DNA of 64,000 nt from Paraburkholderia sp. PGU19 (GTDB taxonomy: Bacteria > Pseudomonadota > Gammaproteobacteria > Burkholderiales > Burkholderiaceae): assembly GCF_013426915.1 (NCBI RefSeq), contig NZ_AP023181.1, positions 2,316,792-2,380,791 of the forward strand. Reading direction: 5' to 3'. The notes beneath the pieces were generated by a model, which saw only the letters and a list, made by a program, of their open reading frames with translations, was not told the DNA's origin and ran no database searches. A program made the position numbers and the translations under genes. Below are positions 44,408-54,264 of the stretch, piece after piece (position 1 is the first letter of the stretch; each line of letters begins with the position of its first letter).

Positions 44408-45760
44408 GTGGCAAACATTTCGGGCGCTTCAGGGCAACGCGTTCCCAACCGGCGTTGGGCAATCGGCCTGCTGTTGGGCATTGGCGTGCTCATCAACTAT
44501 TTCGACCGGATCAATCTGTCGGTAGCGGCACCGCAAATGAAAGAGGCGTTCAACCTGTCGCCCGCAGACATGGGGCTGCTGTTCAGTGCTTTTTTCTGGC
44601 CGTACGCGTTGCTGCAGGTGCCGGCGGGAATCCTTCTTGACCGTTTCGGCGTGACGCGTATTGGCCGCTGGGGCGCCTTCCTGTGGGGACTGGCGTCCGC
44701 CATCACCGTTTTCGCGAGTGGCTTTGGCGGCGTGTTCGCGGCGCGCGCGGTGCTCGGCATCGCGGAAGCGCCGGGCTTTCCCGTCAGTTCGAAGGCCACG
44801 GGCTACTGGTTCCCGCGCAAGGAGCGGGCGCTCGCGACCGCCATTTTCGATGCGGCCGCCAAATTCTCGAACGTGATCGGCGTACCGTTGGTGGCAGTGG
44901 TCGTGGTGAACGCCGGCTGGCGCTGGGGATTCGGCGTCACGGCGCTGTTGAGCTTGGCGTACTTCATCGCGTTCCTGCTCATCTATCGCGATCCGAGCCA
45001 GGACAGCAAGCTCTCGGCCGCTGAACTCGACTACATCCAGAAGGGCGGCGCAACGCCCGAAGGCACGTCGAGCGCGAGCGTGTTCGGCATGCTGGGCTAT
45101 CTGCTGACCAAGACGAAGGTTTGGGGCCTGACGATCGGGTTCGCCGCCTACGGCTATTCGTTCTATCTGTTCCTGACCTGGCTGCCGGGGTACCTCGTGC
45201 AGACCATGCACATGAGCATTCTCAAGTCAGCGGGCTTTGCCGCGATTCCGTGGGCCGTGGCGACGGTGACGGACCTCGTCGTCGGCGGCTGGCTGATCGA
45301 TCATCTCATCGCGCGCGGCAAGGATGAGACACGCGTGCGTAAGGCCGTCCTCGTGACGGGCATGCTGTTCGGTCTCGCTGTCTTCGGCGCGACGCAGACG
45401 GTCAATCCCGGCTGGGCGATCTTCTGGATTTCCGTTGCGCTGGGTGGCCTCGCAGCGGCAGCACCCGTTGGCTGGTCCCTGCCGTCACTGATTGCGCCGA
45501 AGGGCGGCGTGGGTACCGTCGGCGGCATCATGAACTTCGCCAACAACCTGATGGGCGTGGCCGCACCGATCGTGACGGGCTTCATCGTCGGCGCGACGAA
45601 TTCGTTCACCAATGCGTTCCTCGTTGCGGGTGTAATCCTGGCCATCGGCATCGTGTCGTTCGTGTTCGTGATGGGGCGCATCGAAGCGATTCCCGAACCG
45701 ACCGATCGCGACGAAGAAACGCGTCGCCGCACCTCGAAAGCGTCGACGCCGGCGGGTTGA
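44408..45760 (+). CDS. MFS transporter, anion:cation symporter group (gluconate/hexuronate-like)
   Basis: 450 residues from GTG 44408, seven bases after GAGGAG; the in-frame ATG at 44369 lacks a site. Twelve membrane helices. LLGIGVLINYFDRINLSVAA in helix 1 and LDRFGVTRIGRWGAFLWG in loop 2-3 are typical of the ACS family (GudP, ExuT, GarP). LGIAEAPGFPVSSKATGYWF follows in helices 4-5. With gntK, gntR and three shared operators, the substrate is most likely gluconate or a related sugar acid. The C-terminus is a short charged tail. Confidence 0.9.
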   Translation: MANISGASGQRVPNRRWAIGLLLGIGVLINYFDRINLSVAAPQMKEAFNLSPADMGLLFSAFFWPYALLQVPAGILLDRFGVTRIGRWGAFLWGLASAITVFASGFGGVFAARAVLGIAEAPGFPVSSKATGYWFPRKERALATAIFDAAAKFSNVIGVPLVAVVVVNAGWRWGFGVTALLSLAYFIAFLLIYRDPSQDSKLSAAELDYIQKGGATPEGTSSASVFGMLGYLLTKTKVWGLTIGFAAYGYSFYLFLTWLPGYLVQTMHMSILKSAGFAAIPWAVATVTDLVVGGWLIDHLIARGKDETRVRKAVLVTGMLFGLAVFGATQTVNPGWAIFWISVALGGLAAAAPVGWSLPSLIAPKGGVGTVGGIMNFANNLMGVAAPIVTGFIVGATNSFTNAFLVAGVILAIGIVSFVFVMGRIEAIPEPTDRDEETRRRTSKASTPAG

Positions 45761-45864
45761 TCCCGTCGCTGCGAAGGCGCGACAGGCCGGATCAGCCAGC
45801 AAGAAAGCAGCATCAGAAAAACGAATCAATAACAGCCTCAAAGAGGCATCTGGAGAACATCACA

Positions 45865-47094
45865 ATGAAAAAGAACCGTCAACGACGCCTGATCGGTCTC
45901 GCGGCTGTCGCCTCGGTTGCGACGGCTGCTCACGCACCCGCGTTCGCGCAGAACAGCGTGACGCTGTACGGCATCGTCGATAACGGCATCGGTTATCAGT
46001 CGAGTTCGACGTCGCTGGGTTCGACGTCGGGCGGTCACTCGGCGTTCAAGATGATCACGGGCGTCTGGGCGGGCAGCCGCTTCGGCCTGAAGGGCGCTGA
46101 AGATCTGGGTGGTGGTACGAAGGCGATCTTCACGCTGGAAGAGGGCTTTAGCGCCAACAGCGGCGCGATGTCGACGAACAACCTGATGTTCAGCCGCCAG
46201 GCGTTCGTCGGCGTGACTAACTCCACGTACGGCACGCTGACGGCGGGCCGCCAGTACGCGTCGTACTACCAGTTGCTCTCGCCGTACAGCCCGACGACGT
46301 GGCTCACCGGATTCTACGGCGCGCACCCGGGCGACGTGGATGGCCTCGATACGATCTACCGCGCGAACAACACGCTGCTGTATATGTCGCCGTCGCTGTA
46401 CGGCTTCAAGTTCAGCGGCTCGTACTCGTTTGCGGGCGTGCCGGGCAGCGTGAACCAGGGCTCGACATGGAGCACGGCGGTGCAGTATCAGCAAGGTCCG
46501 GTCGGCATCGCGGTCGGCTTCTCGCGCATCAACAACTCCACGACTGGCGGCGGGGCATTCGGTACCGACTCGACGACGTCGAACGCGGGGGCGCAGACGG
46601 GTGTGTCGGCCGTGACGAACGGTTACCGCACGGCGCAGGCGCAGCAGCGCTTTGCAGTCGGCGCGGGCTACACGTTCAACAGCCAGTTCGATATCACGGC
46701 GACGTACACGAACGTGCAGTACATCCCGGGTGCGGGTTCGTCGTTCCGCAACGAGGCAATCTGGAACACGGGCGGCATCGTGCTGCACTGGAAGCCGACG
46801 GCTGCATGGGACTTCGCGACGGGTTACAGCTATACGCGCGCGACGAAGGCCAACGGCATCACGAGCAGCGCACAGTACCAGCAGTTCAACCTCTCCGAGT
46901 ACTATTCGCTTTCCAAGCGCACGGGTCTCTATGCGTTGCAGGCATATCAGCGCGCGAATGGCCAGACGCTCGGCAATAACGGTGCCGGTAACATCATCAA
47001 TGCAACAGCAACGCTGGGTGATGGCTTTAACTCGACGCCTTCTTCATCCCGCAGCATGGTCGGTGTGGGTGTGGGTATCGTGCATCGGTTCTGA
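45865..47094 (+). CDS. Outer-membrane porin (Gram-negative, OmpC-like)
   Basis: 409 residues from ATG 45865 after TGGAGA. Signal peptide with the AFAQN cleavage region, then the neisserial/burkholderial porin start SVTLYGIVDNGIGYQSSS and SRFGLKGAEDLGGGTKAIFT. It ends in the outer-membrane insertion signal GVGIVHRF (terminal Phe). Alternating beta-strands such as GLYALQAYQRANG are as expected for a 16-stranded trimeric porin. It follows the gluconate MFS gene by 104 bases in the same orientation, suggesting a matching outer-membrane entry route. A strong terminator follows. Confidence 0.93.
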   Translation: MKKNRQRRLIGLAAVASVATAAHAPAFAQNSVTLYGIVDNGIGYQSSSTSLGSTSGGHSAFKMITGVWAGSRFGLKGAEDLGGGTKAIFTLEEGFSANSGAMSTNNLMFSRQAFVGVTNSTYGTLTAGRQYASYYQLLSPYSPTTWLTGFYGAHPGDVDGLDTIYRANNTLLYMSPSLYGFKFSGSYSFAGVPGSVNQGSTWSTAVQYQQGPVGIAVGFSRINNSTTGGGAFGTDSTTSNAGAQTGVSAVTNGYRTAQAQQRFAVGAGYTFNSQFDITATYTNVQYIPGAGSSFRNEAIWNTGGIVLHWKPTAAWDFATGYSYTRATKANGITSSAQYQQFNLSEYYSLSKRTGLYALQAYQRANGQTLGNNGAGNIINATATLGDGFNSTPSSSRSMVGVGVGIVHRF

Positions 47095-47119
47095 CGCCGT
47101 CTGCATTGCATGAAGCATG

Positions 47120-47150
47120 AAAAAGCGCCGCAATTGCGGCGCTTTTTTTC
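47120..47150 (+). terminator. Rho-independent terminator after the porin gene
   Basis: AAAGCGCCGC (47122-47131) pairs with GCGGCGCTTT (47136-47145) around an AATT loop, followed by a T-tract to 47149. It ends the gluconate/porin transcription block. Confidence 0.92.
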
Positions 47151-47265
47151 TTGTAGCTTGACATGCCGTCGTCGATAAGCCGCTGTGTGACTGCACCGAG
47201 GACTCAAACGCCATGCTTTCCGGCGATAATGAGCCCGGGGATTCGACTTGAAAAGCGGAGAAGGG

Positions 47266-48507
47266 ATGGACAAGCAAGGCTTCACAACAGGTATCGTTCA
47301 CGGTGACAGGATCGCAGGCACTGAGCACGGCGCCGTGCATCAGCCGATTCACACCTCCGTGCAATATGGCTTCGAGCGCGTCGAGGATCTGATCGGCGTG
47401 TTCCAGGGTACGAAGAAGGGTGGGTTCAACTATGCGCGACAGGGCACTCCCACGACGGCTGCGCTCGAGCGCAAGATAACCAGCCTCGAAGACGGTGTTG
47501 GCACGGTCTGCTTCAGCACGGGCATGGCCGCGATCACGGCGACGTTCCTCACGCTCTTGCGTGCGGGCGATCACCTCATATCGAGCCGCTACGTATTTGG
47601 CAACACCAACAGCCTCTTTGGGACCTTGAGGATGCTCGGCGTGGAAGTCACAACCGTCGATGCATGCGTCGCCGACAATGTGAAGAACGCGATCCGACCG
47701 AATACGCGCATGGTCTTCGTCGAAACCATTGCGAATCCAGGTACGCAAATCCCGGACTTGCAAGGCATCGGTGACCTATGCCGTGAGCGCGGTATCAGCT
47801 ATGTCGTCGATAACACGATCACGTCGCCAGCATTGTTCAAACCGAAGGCGGTCGGGGCGAGTCTCGTTGTCAACTCGCTGACAAAGACGATTGCGGGCCA
47901 TGGTGCTGCGCTCGGCGGAGCGGTGACGGATACGGGCCTGTTCGACTGGAGCGTGTATCCGAACATTGCCGACGACTACCGACGCTCCTTGCCGAAGGAG
48001 CAGGGCCTGTTGCAAATCCGCAAGAAAGGCTTGCGCGACATGGGCGCATCTTTGTCCTCCGAGCAGGCGCACTCGATCGCGATGGGCGCGGAAACGCTCG
48101 CATTGCGCGTGAAGCAAAGCAACGACAATGCGCTCGCACTCGCCCAGTTCCTGGAGGGACACAAAGCCGTCGGCAAGGTTCTCTATCCCGGTTTGAAGAG
48201 CCATCCGCAATACGACATCGCGCAAATGCTGTTCAAGGGTGCGTCGTGGCTTTTGTCATTCGAATTACTGGACGCGCAGCGTATGGTGGAAGTCGTCAAC
48301 GCGCTCAGACTGCCTGTCAAGGCGACCGGTCTCGCCGACACGCGCACGCTTATTATTCCAGTAGCGCCGACAATTTTTTTCGAGGCCGGTCCGGAAACGC
48401 GCAAAGCAATGGGTATTTCGGACGGCATGTTGCGGCTGTCGGCCGGCATCGAGGATATTGACGATCTGATCGCGGATTTTTCGCAGGCACTAAGGCTCGC
48501 GGAGTGA
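47266..48507 (+). CDS. Cystathionine gamma-synthase family PLP enzyme
   Basis: 413 residues from ATG 47266, with GGAG six bases upstream; a TTG start at 47248 has no such site. It is a Cys/Met-metabolism PLP enzyme (fold type I): YARQGTPTTAALERKITSLE, then CFSTGMAAITA (phosphate binding), and the Schiff-base Lys in NSLTKTIAGHG. The family covers cystathionine synthases and lyases, methionine gamma-lyase and O-acetylhomoserine sulfhydrylase; the chain matches proteins annotated only at family level. It stands alone between a terminator and a non-coding gap. Confidence 0.88.
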   Translation: MDKQGFTTGIVHGDRIAGTEHGAVHQPIHTSVQYGFERVEDLIGVFQGTKKGGFNYARQGTPTTAALERKITSLEDGVGTVCFSTGMAAITATFLTLLRAGDHLISSRYVFGNTNSLFGTLRMLGVEVTTVDACVADNVKNAIRPNTRMVFVETIANPGTQIPDLQGIGDLCRERGISYVVDNTITSPALFKPKAVGASLVVNSLTKTIAGHGAALGGAVTDTGLFDWSVYPNIADDYRRSLPKEQGLLQIRKKGLRDMGASLSSEQAHSIAMGAETLALRVKQSNDNALALAQFLEGHKAVGKVLYPGLKSHPQYDIAQMLFKGASWLLSFELLDAQRMVEVVNALRLPVKATGLADTRTLIIPVAPTIFFEAGPETRKAMGISDGMLRLSAGIEDIDDLIADFSQALRLAE

Positions 48508-48839
48508 TCTGGGCTGCTTGATGTGAGCGCGTTTATCGGCAGATTGATAAATCTCCAGGTGGCCGATGGGGGCGTATTCAGTGCCTGGTTGGCGTCCGCC
48601 CGACGGTCATGGATGCGCCTTCCCGGATAACGGCTGGCATGACGTCGTCGCATGCCTGGGGTGAGATATCGCTCTCGCAGGTCTCGCGTTCGCAGCGTCA
48701 CCTACTTGTCTCGGCTCGGCATCTTGTCGACGGTTAAACGCGCACCGCCGACGAATCCCTTACAAGTCCGTTAACAGAATTTATTGACGTGGAAAAGCGG
48801 CGGTGGAGCGGGATGCGCGTCTTGGCAGATCGGCCGCGC
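48508..48839 (+). other. Intergenic stretch, no gene recognised
   Basis: 332 bases between the PLP enzyme (plus strand) and the endopeptidase (minus strand), which converge here. No clear T-tailed hairpin and no convincing frame were found. Confidence 0.4.
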
Positions 48840-49799
48840 TTACGCACCGGCTCGACTGGCGATCACGCGGCGTGACGCATGCCGATGCGACGGGCCGGTC
48901 GACGCGAATCGCACCTTCACGCGATGCGGTTGGCTGGCGACGACGGGGTGGCCGTGACGCGAATGCGCCGAGGCGTAGTACAGCCGGGGCACGGCTACGG
49001 GCGTTTCATCACCGCTCACCCAGTTGCGGATCGTGGCCAGATCAGTGGAGCGCGCACGGGATGAACGTGCGCCAAGCAGCGCAATGATCACCGGACCTCT
49101 CGGCATCGCGACGTCGACCACGATGCAGCGACCCGCCTCACGCGTGTATCCGGTTTTGGCGAGCTGAACGTCCCAATCCGTCCAGCGGACGACGGGGTCC
49201 GTGTTGCGATAGAAACGCGTCCGGCTGCCAATTGTCTGTTCGTACGCTGTCAGCGTGGTAAATGAACTGATCATCGGATAGTGCGACGCTTCGATTGCCA
49301 GTTTGACAACATCGCGCGCCGTCGAGACATTGTTCGGCGAAAGTCCCGTCGGATCTTCGAAATGCGTGTCGGACATGCTTAGCCCGCGCGCCTTCAGATT
49401 CATCTGCTCGATGAACGCCGGTTGGCCGCCAGGGAACGAGCGTGACAGGGCGGACGCCGCACGGTTTTCGGACGACATCAGCGCAAGGCGAAGCATTGCC
49501 TCGCGTTCGAGCGATGTACCGACGGGTATCCGGGAACCCGAGTGCTTGAGCCGGTCGATGTCGGCGTCGTCAATGGTCAGGGTATCTCCCATCTCCTGTG
49601 TCTTGTCGAGTACCACCATCGCGGTCATCAGTTTGGTCAGCGACGCGATGGGTCGGGGATCGTCAGCATTCTTTTCCAGCAGGACTTCCCCACGCGTGAC
49701 GTCGTACACGATCACGCTAGGCGAGTAGAGCGACGGGGTGTCGGCACGCGCGCATAGAGACGTGGCCGCAAGCAGCAGTGCGCAGATCGATTTCTTCAT
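48840..49799 (-). CDS. pbpG: D-alanyl-D-alanine endopeptidase (penicillin-binding protein 7 type)
   Basis: 319 residues from ATG at 49797-49799. Signal peptide MKKSICALLLAATSLCARAD. The low-molecular-weight PBP active-site motifs are S53-L-T-K56 (IASLTKLMTA), S110-E-N112 (LMSSENRAAS) and K215-T-G217 (QLAKTGYTREAG), as in PbpG, which cuts peptidoglycan cross-links in the periplasm. The C-terminal 45 residues are rich in Ser, His and Arg (SAHSRHGHPVVASQPHRVKV), unlike the usual family end, and may be a wall-binding tail. An ATG at 49859 exists in frame but would mask the signal peptide. Confidence 0.88.
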   Translation of the reverse strand: MKKSICALLLAATSLCARADTPSLYSPSVIVYDVTRGEVLLEKNADDPRPIASLTKLMTAMVVLDKTQEMGDTLTIDDADIDRLKHSGSRIPVGTSLEREAMLRLALMSSENRAASALSRSFPGGQPAFIEQMNLKARGLSMSDTHFEDPTGLSPNNVSTARDVVKLAIEASHYPMISSFTTLTAYEQTIGSRTRFYRNTDPVVRWTDWDVQLAKTGYTREAGRCIVVDVAMPRGPVIIALLGARSSRARSTDLATIRNWVSGDETPVAVPRLYYASAHSRHGHPVVASQPHRVKVRFASTGPSHRHASRRVIASRAGA

Positions 49800-50083
49800 G
49801 TCATTCTCACTTCGGAACTGCGGACCGCAATTCGGAGGCAGCGGTGACTCCATGCGCAAGATTGTCTTCCTACAACATAAATGTAGCCGCTTGATGCAGG
49901 ATCGTGTGAGGGAAGGCGAACAGAATTTTTAGGGCCATCGGACGCGCTTCTCCGAAGCCATCTTTCGCAACCGGCGTTCGTCCAGCACAAGAAGTTGAAC
50001 TTGTCAGTCAGCGTGCTGGCTTTAGAATGGCTGACCACCTCACAGGACGATCGATCTTCTGACGGCGCACGAACAGGCCGCAC

Positions 50084-51070
50084 TCAGCGCATCATCAATA
50101 CCGCCGCGCCCGACAGCCGCCCGCTACGCAGATCGTCGAGCGCGCGATTTGCGTCAGCAAGCGGATAGCGCGTCACTTCGATATCGAGCTGCGTGTCGCC
50201 GGCGATCTTCATGAACGCTGCGCCATCGGCTCTCGTCAGGTTCGCAACCGACACCACGCGGCGCTCGCCCCACAAAAACGCATACGGAAACGCGGGAATG
50301 TCGCTCATGTGAATGCCGCCGCACACGACGATACCGCCCTTGACGACCGCCTTCAGCGCGGCCGGCACGAGTGAGCCGACGGGCGCGAAGATCAGCGCGG
50401 CATCGAGCGGTTCGGGCGGCGTTTCATCGCTGCCGCCCGCCCATGTCGCACCGAGCCTGCGAGCGAGTTGTTGTGCAGTATCGTCGCCAGGGCGCGTGAA
50501 CGCGTACACCGCGCGGCCCTGGTGACGCGCGACCTGCGCGACGATGTGCGCCGCCGCGCCGAAGCCATAGATGCCGATGCGCTTCGCGTCGCCCGCCATG
50601 CTGAGCGTCCGGTAGCCGATGAGACCGGCGCACAGCAGCGGCGCAGCTTGCGCGTCGTCGTAGCGTTCGGGCAACGGCAGGCAATAACGGTGATCGGCGA
50701 TCACCTGCTCGGCGTAGCCGCCGTCGATCGTATAGCCGGTGAAACCAGGCGCATCGCAGAGGTTCTCGCGGCCGCTCGCACAATACGGACAGACGCCGCA
50801 CGTGCTGCCAAGCCACGGTACGCCGACGCGGTCGCCGATATCGAATGCCGTCACGTCAGCGCCGCGCGCCGCGACCCGGCCGACGATTTCATGCCCTGGA
50901 ATCACAGGCCGTTTCGGTTCACTCAGTTCGCCATCCACGACATGCAGATCGGTCCGGCACACGCCGCATGCCAGCACGTCGATCAGCAACTCGCCGGCTA
51001 ATGGCGCTCGCTGGGATAACTCGCGTTCGGCCAGCGTGGGACTCGATCCGTCGAAAACCATTGCGCGCAT
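50084..51070 (-). CDS. Zinc-dependent alcohol dehydrogenase
   Basis: 328 residues from ATG at 51068-51070 behind GAGGAGG. Catalytic zinc ligands are in ACGVCRTDLHVVDG and PGHEIVGRV. The structural zinc cluster is CGVCPYCASGRENLC. The NAD(P)-binding part carries IYGFGAAAHIVAQVARHQG. It belongs to the group of zinc-binding alcohol dehydrogenases with a compact C-terminus (NRALDDLRSGRLSGAAVLMM). Substrate unknown. The next gene upstream on the same strand (51134-51442) is 63 bases away. Confidence 0.9.
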   Translation of the reverse strand: MRAMVFDGSSPTLAERELSQRAPLAGELLIDVLACGVCRTDLHVVDGELSEPKRPVIPGHEIVGRVAARGADVTAFDIGDRVGVPWLGSTCGVCPYCASGRENLCDAPGFTGYTIDGGYAEQVIADHRYCLPLPERYDDAQAAPLLCAGLIGYRTLSMAGDAKRIGIYGFGAAAHIVAQVARHQGRAVYAFTRPGDDTAQQLARRLGATWAGGSDETPPEPLDAALIFAPVGSLVPAALKAVVKGGIVVCGGIHMSDIPAFPYAFLWGERRVVSVANLTRADGAAFMKIAGDTQLDIEVTRYPLADANRALDDLRSGRLSGAAVLMMR

Positions 51071-51133
51071 GTTTGATCCTCCTCGCGTGGAATCCGCCAA
51101 TGCCGCGTCAGGCGTGCGGCGCCGCGCGATAGC

Positions 51134-51442
51134 TCAACCATGCGGTGTGGATGACGGGTCATCCTTGAGCCGCTTTTCAGGCTCCTGAGATGCCTGAACG
51201 GGCGCAGCAACGGACGGGAGCCACGGCTGCCACGCGCGCATCCACATCGACCACATAGAAAACATCGACAGCGGCGACGCGAGCGAGAAAAAGTCCGGTT
51301 GCAGAAACCACCGTGCGGCGGCTTCGACCGATGGTACGGCGGTAATGTGAATCGCGACGCTCTCCGCATTGCGGTCGGGCAGTTTGCGTCGCGTAATTTC
51401 TATATCGACGGTGGGCAAGTGGGCGGTAAGTTTCGTCTCCAT
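51134..51442 (-). CDS. Small hypothetical protein
   Basis: 102 residues from ATG at 51440-51442. The N-terminal half looks like a small alpha/beta unit (VDIEITRRKLPDRNAESVAI), the middle is aromatic and Met-rich (SMFSMWSMWMRAWQPWLPS), and the end is charged and polar. No signal peptide, no recognised family. Ribosome binding site weak (GAGG). Codon use is consistent with a real gene. It probably shares a transcript with the alcohol dehydrogenase. Confidence 0.5.
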   Translation of the reverse strand: METKLTAHLPTVDIEITRRKLPDRNAESVAIHITAVPSVEAAARWFLQPDFFSLASPLSMFSMWSMWMRAWQPWLPSVAAPVQASQEPEKRLKDDPSSTPHG

Positions 51443-51653
51443 GCTCGGCCTCGCAGTGACGGATCAGGTGCTGGGAGCGGGCATATCCGCGAAGATACGC
51501 CCGACGGTGACGCGTTCAGCAAACTCTATCATGCAGCACTGCATGAACCATGTCCCGACCGCTGGCGCAGCGGGCGAGGCGCGTTATGCGCGCCCACGCC
51601 CGAAGCGCCGCAGTGCGGCAGCACCGCAGCATTGAAGTGCCGCCGCGTACCGC

Positions 51654-54149
51654 TCAGCGCCGCCCGCCGTGGAATCCCCCGCCGCCGAAATGCGCGCCGC
51701 TGAACCCGTTACCCCCGCCAAATCCGCCGGAGTGTTGGCCGCCAAACCCGTCGCCTCCGCCAAATCCGCCGGAGTGCTGGCCGCCAAACCCGTCGCCTCC
51801 GCCGAATCCGCCGGCATGCTGGTTGAAGCGCTGCTCGCCCGTCGTGCGCGCGTCACGCTGCTGGTCGAGATCGCTGCCTGTTCTTTGGTCCGGTTGGGCC
51901 GTTTGCCAGCCGTTCGACGTATGCTGCTGCCACGACCCGTCCGATCGACGATAGACATTGCCGTCGTGTCCCGCGTAGACGTCGCCGTTGTTCCAGGCAA
52001 CGGCATTGCCGCGCGACTGGTTGGTCACGATGCCTTTGCTGGCGGTCTGATATTGACCCGTCTGCGCATTGCCGGAAACGCCGAACTCAGCGGCGCCAGC
52101 GCGGCCCGTGCGGGCGTTGTAACCGGCGACCTGACGGCCAGCCGCATAGTTGCCGTTGTACTGGTTGCCGACGATACCGCCGCGACCCGCGCCTTCTCGC
52201 CCGGTGGTGGGATTGGCAAACGAGCCTTGCCGGCCGGCCGCATAGTTACCCGAATACGGATTGAACGCGGCTCCGCGTGCGCCCTGAAAGTGCGCTCCCG
52301 TGGCGGGGTTATAGCCGGAGCCCGCCGTGCCGCGCCATTGCGTACCCGTCCATGCATTCCAGCCTGCCGTGTGCGTCACGGTGCCCTGGCCCCAGCGGCC
52401 GTAGAAATTCGCCTGGTTGATATTCACGTTGTTCCAGCCGCCGCCCCAGTATCCGCCGCCCCAGTACGGTCCCCAGTAAGGCGACGCACATCCCCAGATG
52501 GCGCCCGCCGCAAAGCCGAACGCAAAGCCCTCCGCCGCGCCCAGCGCGAAACTCGCGCCGTATCCATAGGTCTGCGGGTAGCCGTAGTAATACGCGCCGA
52601 CGTACGCCGGATACACATAACCCGTGCCGTAGACGACCGTGCCTTGTGCATCGACGACGACCCCGAGATACCCCGGCGTGTAGCCGACGACAACGGTATC
52701 CGGCGTCACCGAATAGATGTGGACATACGTCACGTAGTGCAGTGGCGCGCTGATGGGGATCGTGTAGATCACGGGCGGGACCTCGGTCGCGACGGTCCAG
52801 CCGCCCATCGGCGAAATCGAGACGAACCAGACGCCGTTAACTACGGCGTAGAAATGCGTCGAGTCGACTTCGATGACGGGCGTTGCCGTATTGACCGCAT
52901 ACCGCAGCGACGTGTCCGCGATCGGCTCGAAGCGCGGCGCGCCATCGTATGAAACTTTGGTGGAGGCTTTCTGACGCGAGACCGAGGCTGTCTGTGGAAT
53001 GGAGGCAGCTATCGCCGCTTCTCTCGCTTGAGGCGTGCCCGGCACGGACACCAGCACATTGGCCTTCGGATCGTTCGGAGAAATCTTCGCGAAGTCTGCA
53101 GGAAGCTGATTGCCCGGGACGTAAGTCCAGGGGCCGTTAGTCGTCGCGGCCTGGAACCAGCGCCCCGACACGAGCACGTAGTACTGGTTGGTCGTGGGAT
53201 TCACGAACACGGCGTGATCGGTATTGGTGATGGTCAGCAGTCCCGTGCCGTCGACGGGCTTCAACTGCGCGGGACCGTCCGTCACGATCAGCTCTGCCGG
53301 ATGAGTCGCGACCAGCAGGGCGGGCGCCTGTGCGGCGGGCTTGCCGCTGGCGGGCAGCATCGGATCGGCGGCGCTCTTTGCGGAAGACTGCTTCGCGGCA
53401 TCCGACAGCGTTTTTGACGGCCTTGCGAGGACGCTCCACGGCCCGTTCGTATCGCGCGCGTCGAACCAGTAGCCGGCCGCATGCAGATACAGCGTGCCGT
53501 CGGCATCACGCATCAGCAGCGCGCGGCTGTTCAGCGCGCGCCGGAAGCCCGTGCGTCCGACGTTTTACCACGCGGGCGCGCCGTCGACCAGCACGAGCAC
53601 GGTAGGCTGCGTGGCGAACACGATTTGCGGCGGGTCGTTTTTCACCGGCATGCGCATCGTTTTCGACAGCTCTTGCGATGCCGCGTAGCTCGTCTGCAGT
53701 TGGTCGAGCGACACGCTCATGCCCGTTGCTGGCAGCCGCGCGAGCAAGGATCGGCGAACGCTGTCAGCGAGGCTCGTATCGGTTGGAACGTCGACACTGT
53801 CGATCTGGATGGCAGTGAGATTGACCAGCCCCGATGGCTTGTCGATATAGGCATTCGCGGAGAAATGCGCGACGCCGAAGGTCGGCGTTCCGTTGGCCTT
53901 GCCGACGGCAACGGCTGCGCGCCCCGAGATGCGATTGCCGTCCCACTGCTCGATTTGCGGCTGATACATTTCGACATGCTCGCCACTCGCTTCAAAGTCG
54001 CGTGGCCAGTCGGCCTGGGTCGCCGGTGCAGAGGTACTTGCTGCGTACGACGGCGGGAGTTCCCAGGTCAATGCGGTGAGCGTCAACACCGACGCGACGA
54101 TCTGAGTCAGTCTCGCCTTCGCGCCGCGCCTTTTAAAGTTTGCGTTCAT
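51654..54149 (-). pseudogene. Large exported Trp/Gly-rich protein interrupted by an in-frame stop
   Basis: Read from ATG at 54147-54149, the frame has a signal peptide, runs 194 residues to VLVLVDGAPAW, and meets TAA at 53565-53567. The same frame continues without shift (NVGRTGFRRALNSRALLMRD) for a further 636 residues to 51654. Repeated motifs on both sides (YWFDARDTNGPWSV, RWFQAATTNGPWTY, VWFVSISPMGGWTV) show it was one protein of about 831 residues. It ends in a Gly-rich tail with a 42-base tandem repeat. Similar Burkholderia proteins are often labelled carbohydrate-binding family V/XII. One C-to-T change (CAA to TAA) explains the stop. Whether the second part is still translated from an internal ATG (53513) is unclear, as no ribosome binding site is seen. 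Confidence 0.75.
51700..51822 (-). repeat. 42-base tandem repeat in a Gly-rich coding tail
   Basis: Two nearly exact 42-base units (51721-51762 and 51763-51804) with partial copies on both sides encode GFGGGDGFGGQHSG repeated in the C-terminal tail of the interrupted exported protein. Copy number is likely to vary between strains by slippage. Confidence 0.85.
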
Positions 54150-54191
54150 CTTCGAGATACCTCGTCCAGTTATCGGTTGCTTGTCCAAAAG

Positions 54192-54218
54192 AAAAAAGCC
54201 GCCCTGAAAGGGGCGGTT
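54192..54218 (-). terminator. Rho-independent terminator after the porin gene (minus strand)
   Basis: On the minus strand CCGCCC pairs with GGGCGG around CTTTCA, followed by a run of six T. It separates the porin gene (ending at 54265) from the exported protein gene starting at 54149. Confidence 0.88.
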
Positions 54219-54264
54219 AAAACTGGCGGAGACCAGAGAAGACTCTTAAAGATCGGTGAATCGA

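Noticed and set aside
51669..52952. 427-codon plus-strand open frame opposite the Gly-rich exported protein
   Set aside because: Shadow of the real minus-strand frame, whose repeated aromatic motifs and Gly-rich tail are coherent.
53513..53515. Independent start codon for the second part of the interrupted exported protein
   Set aside because: The ATG lacks a ribosome binding site and the frame is continuous with the first part, so the two are better read as one broken gene.
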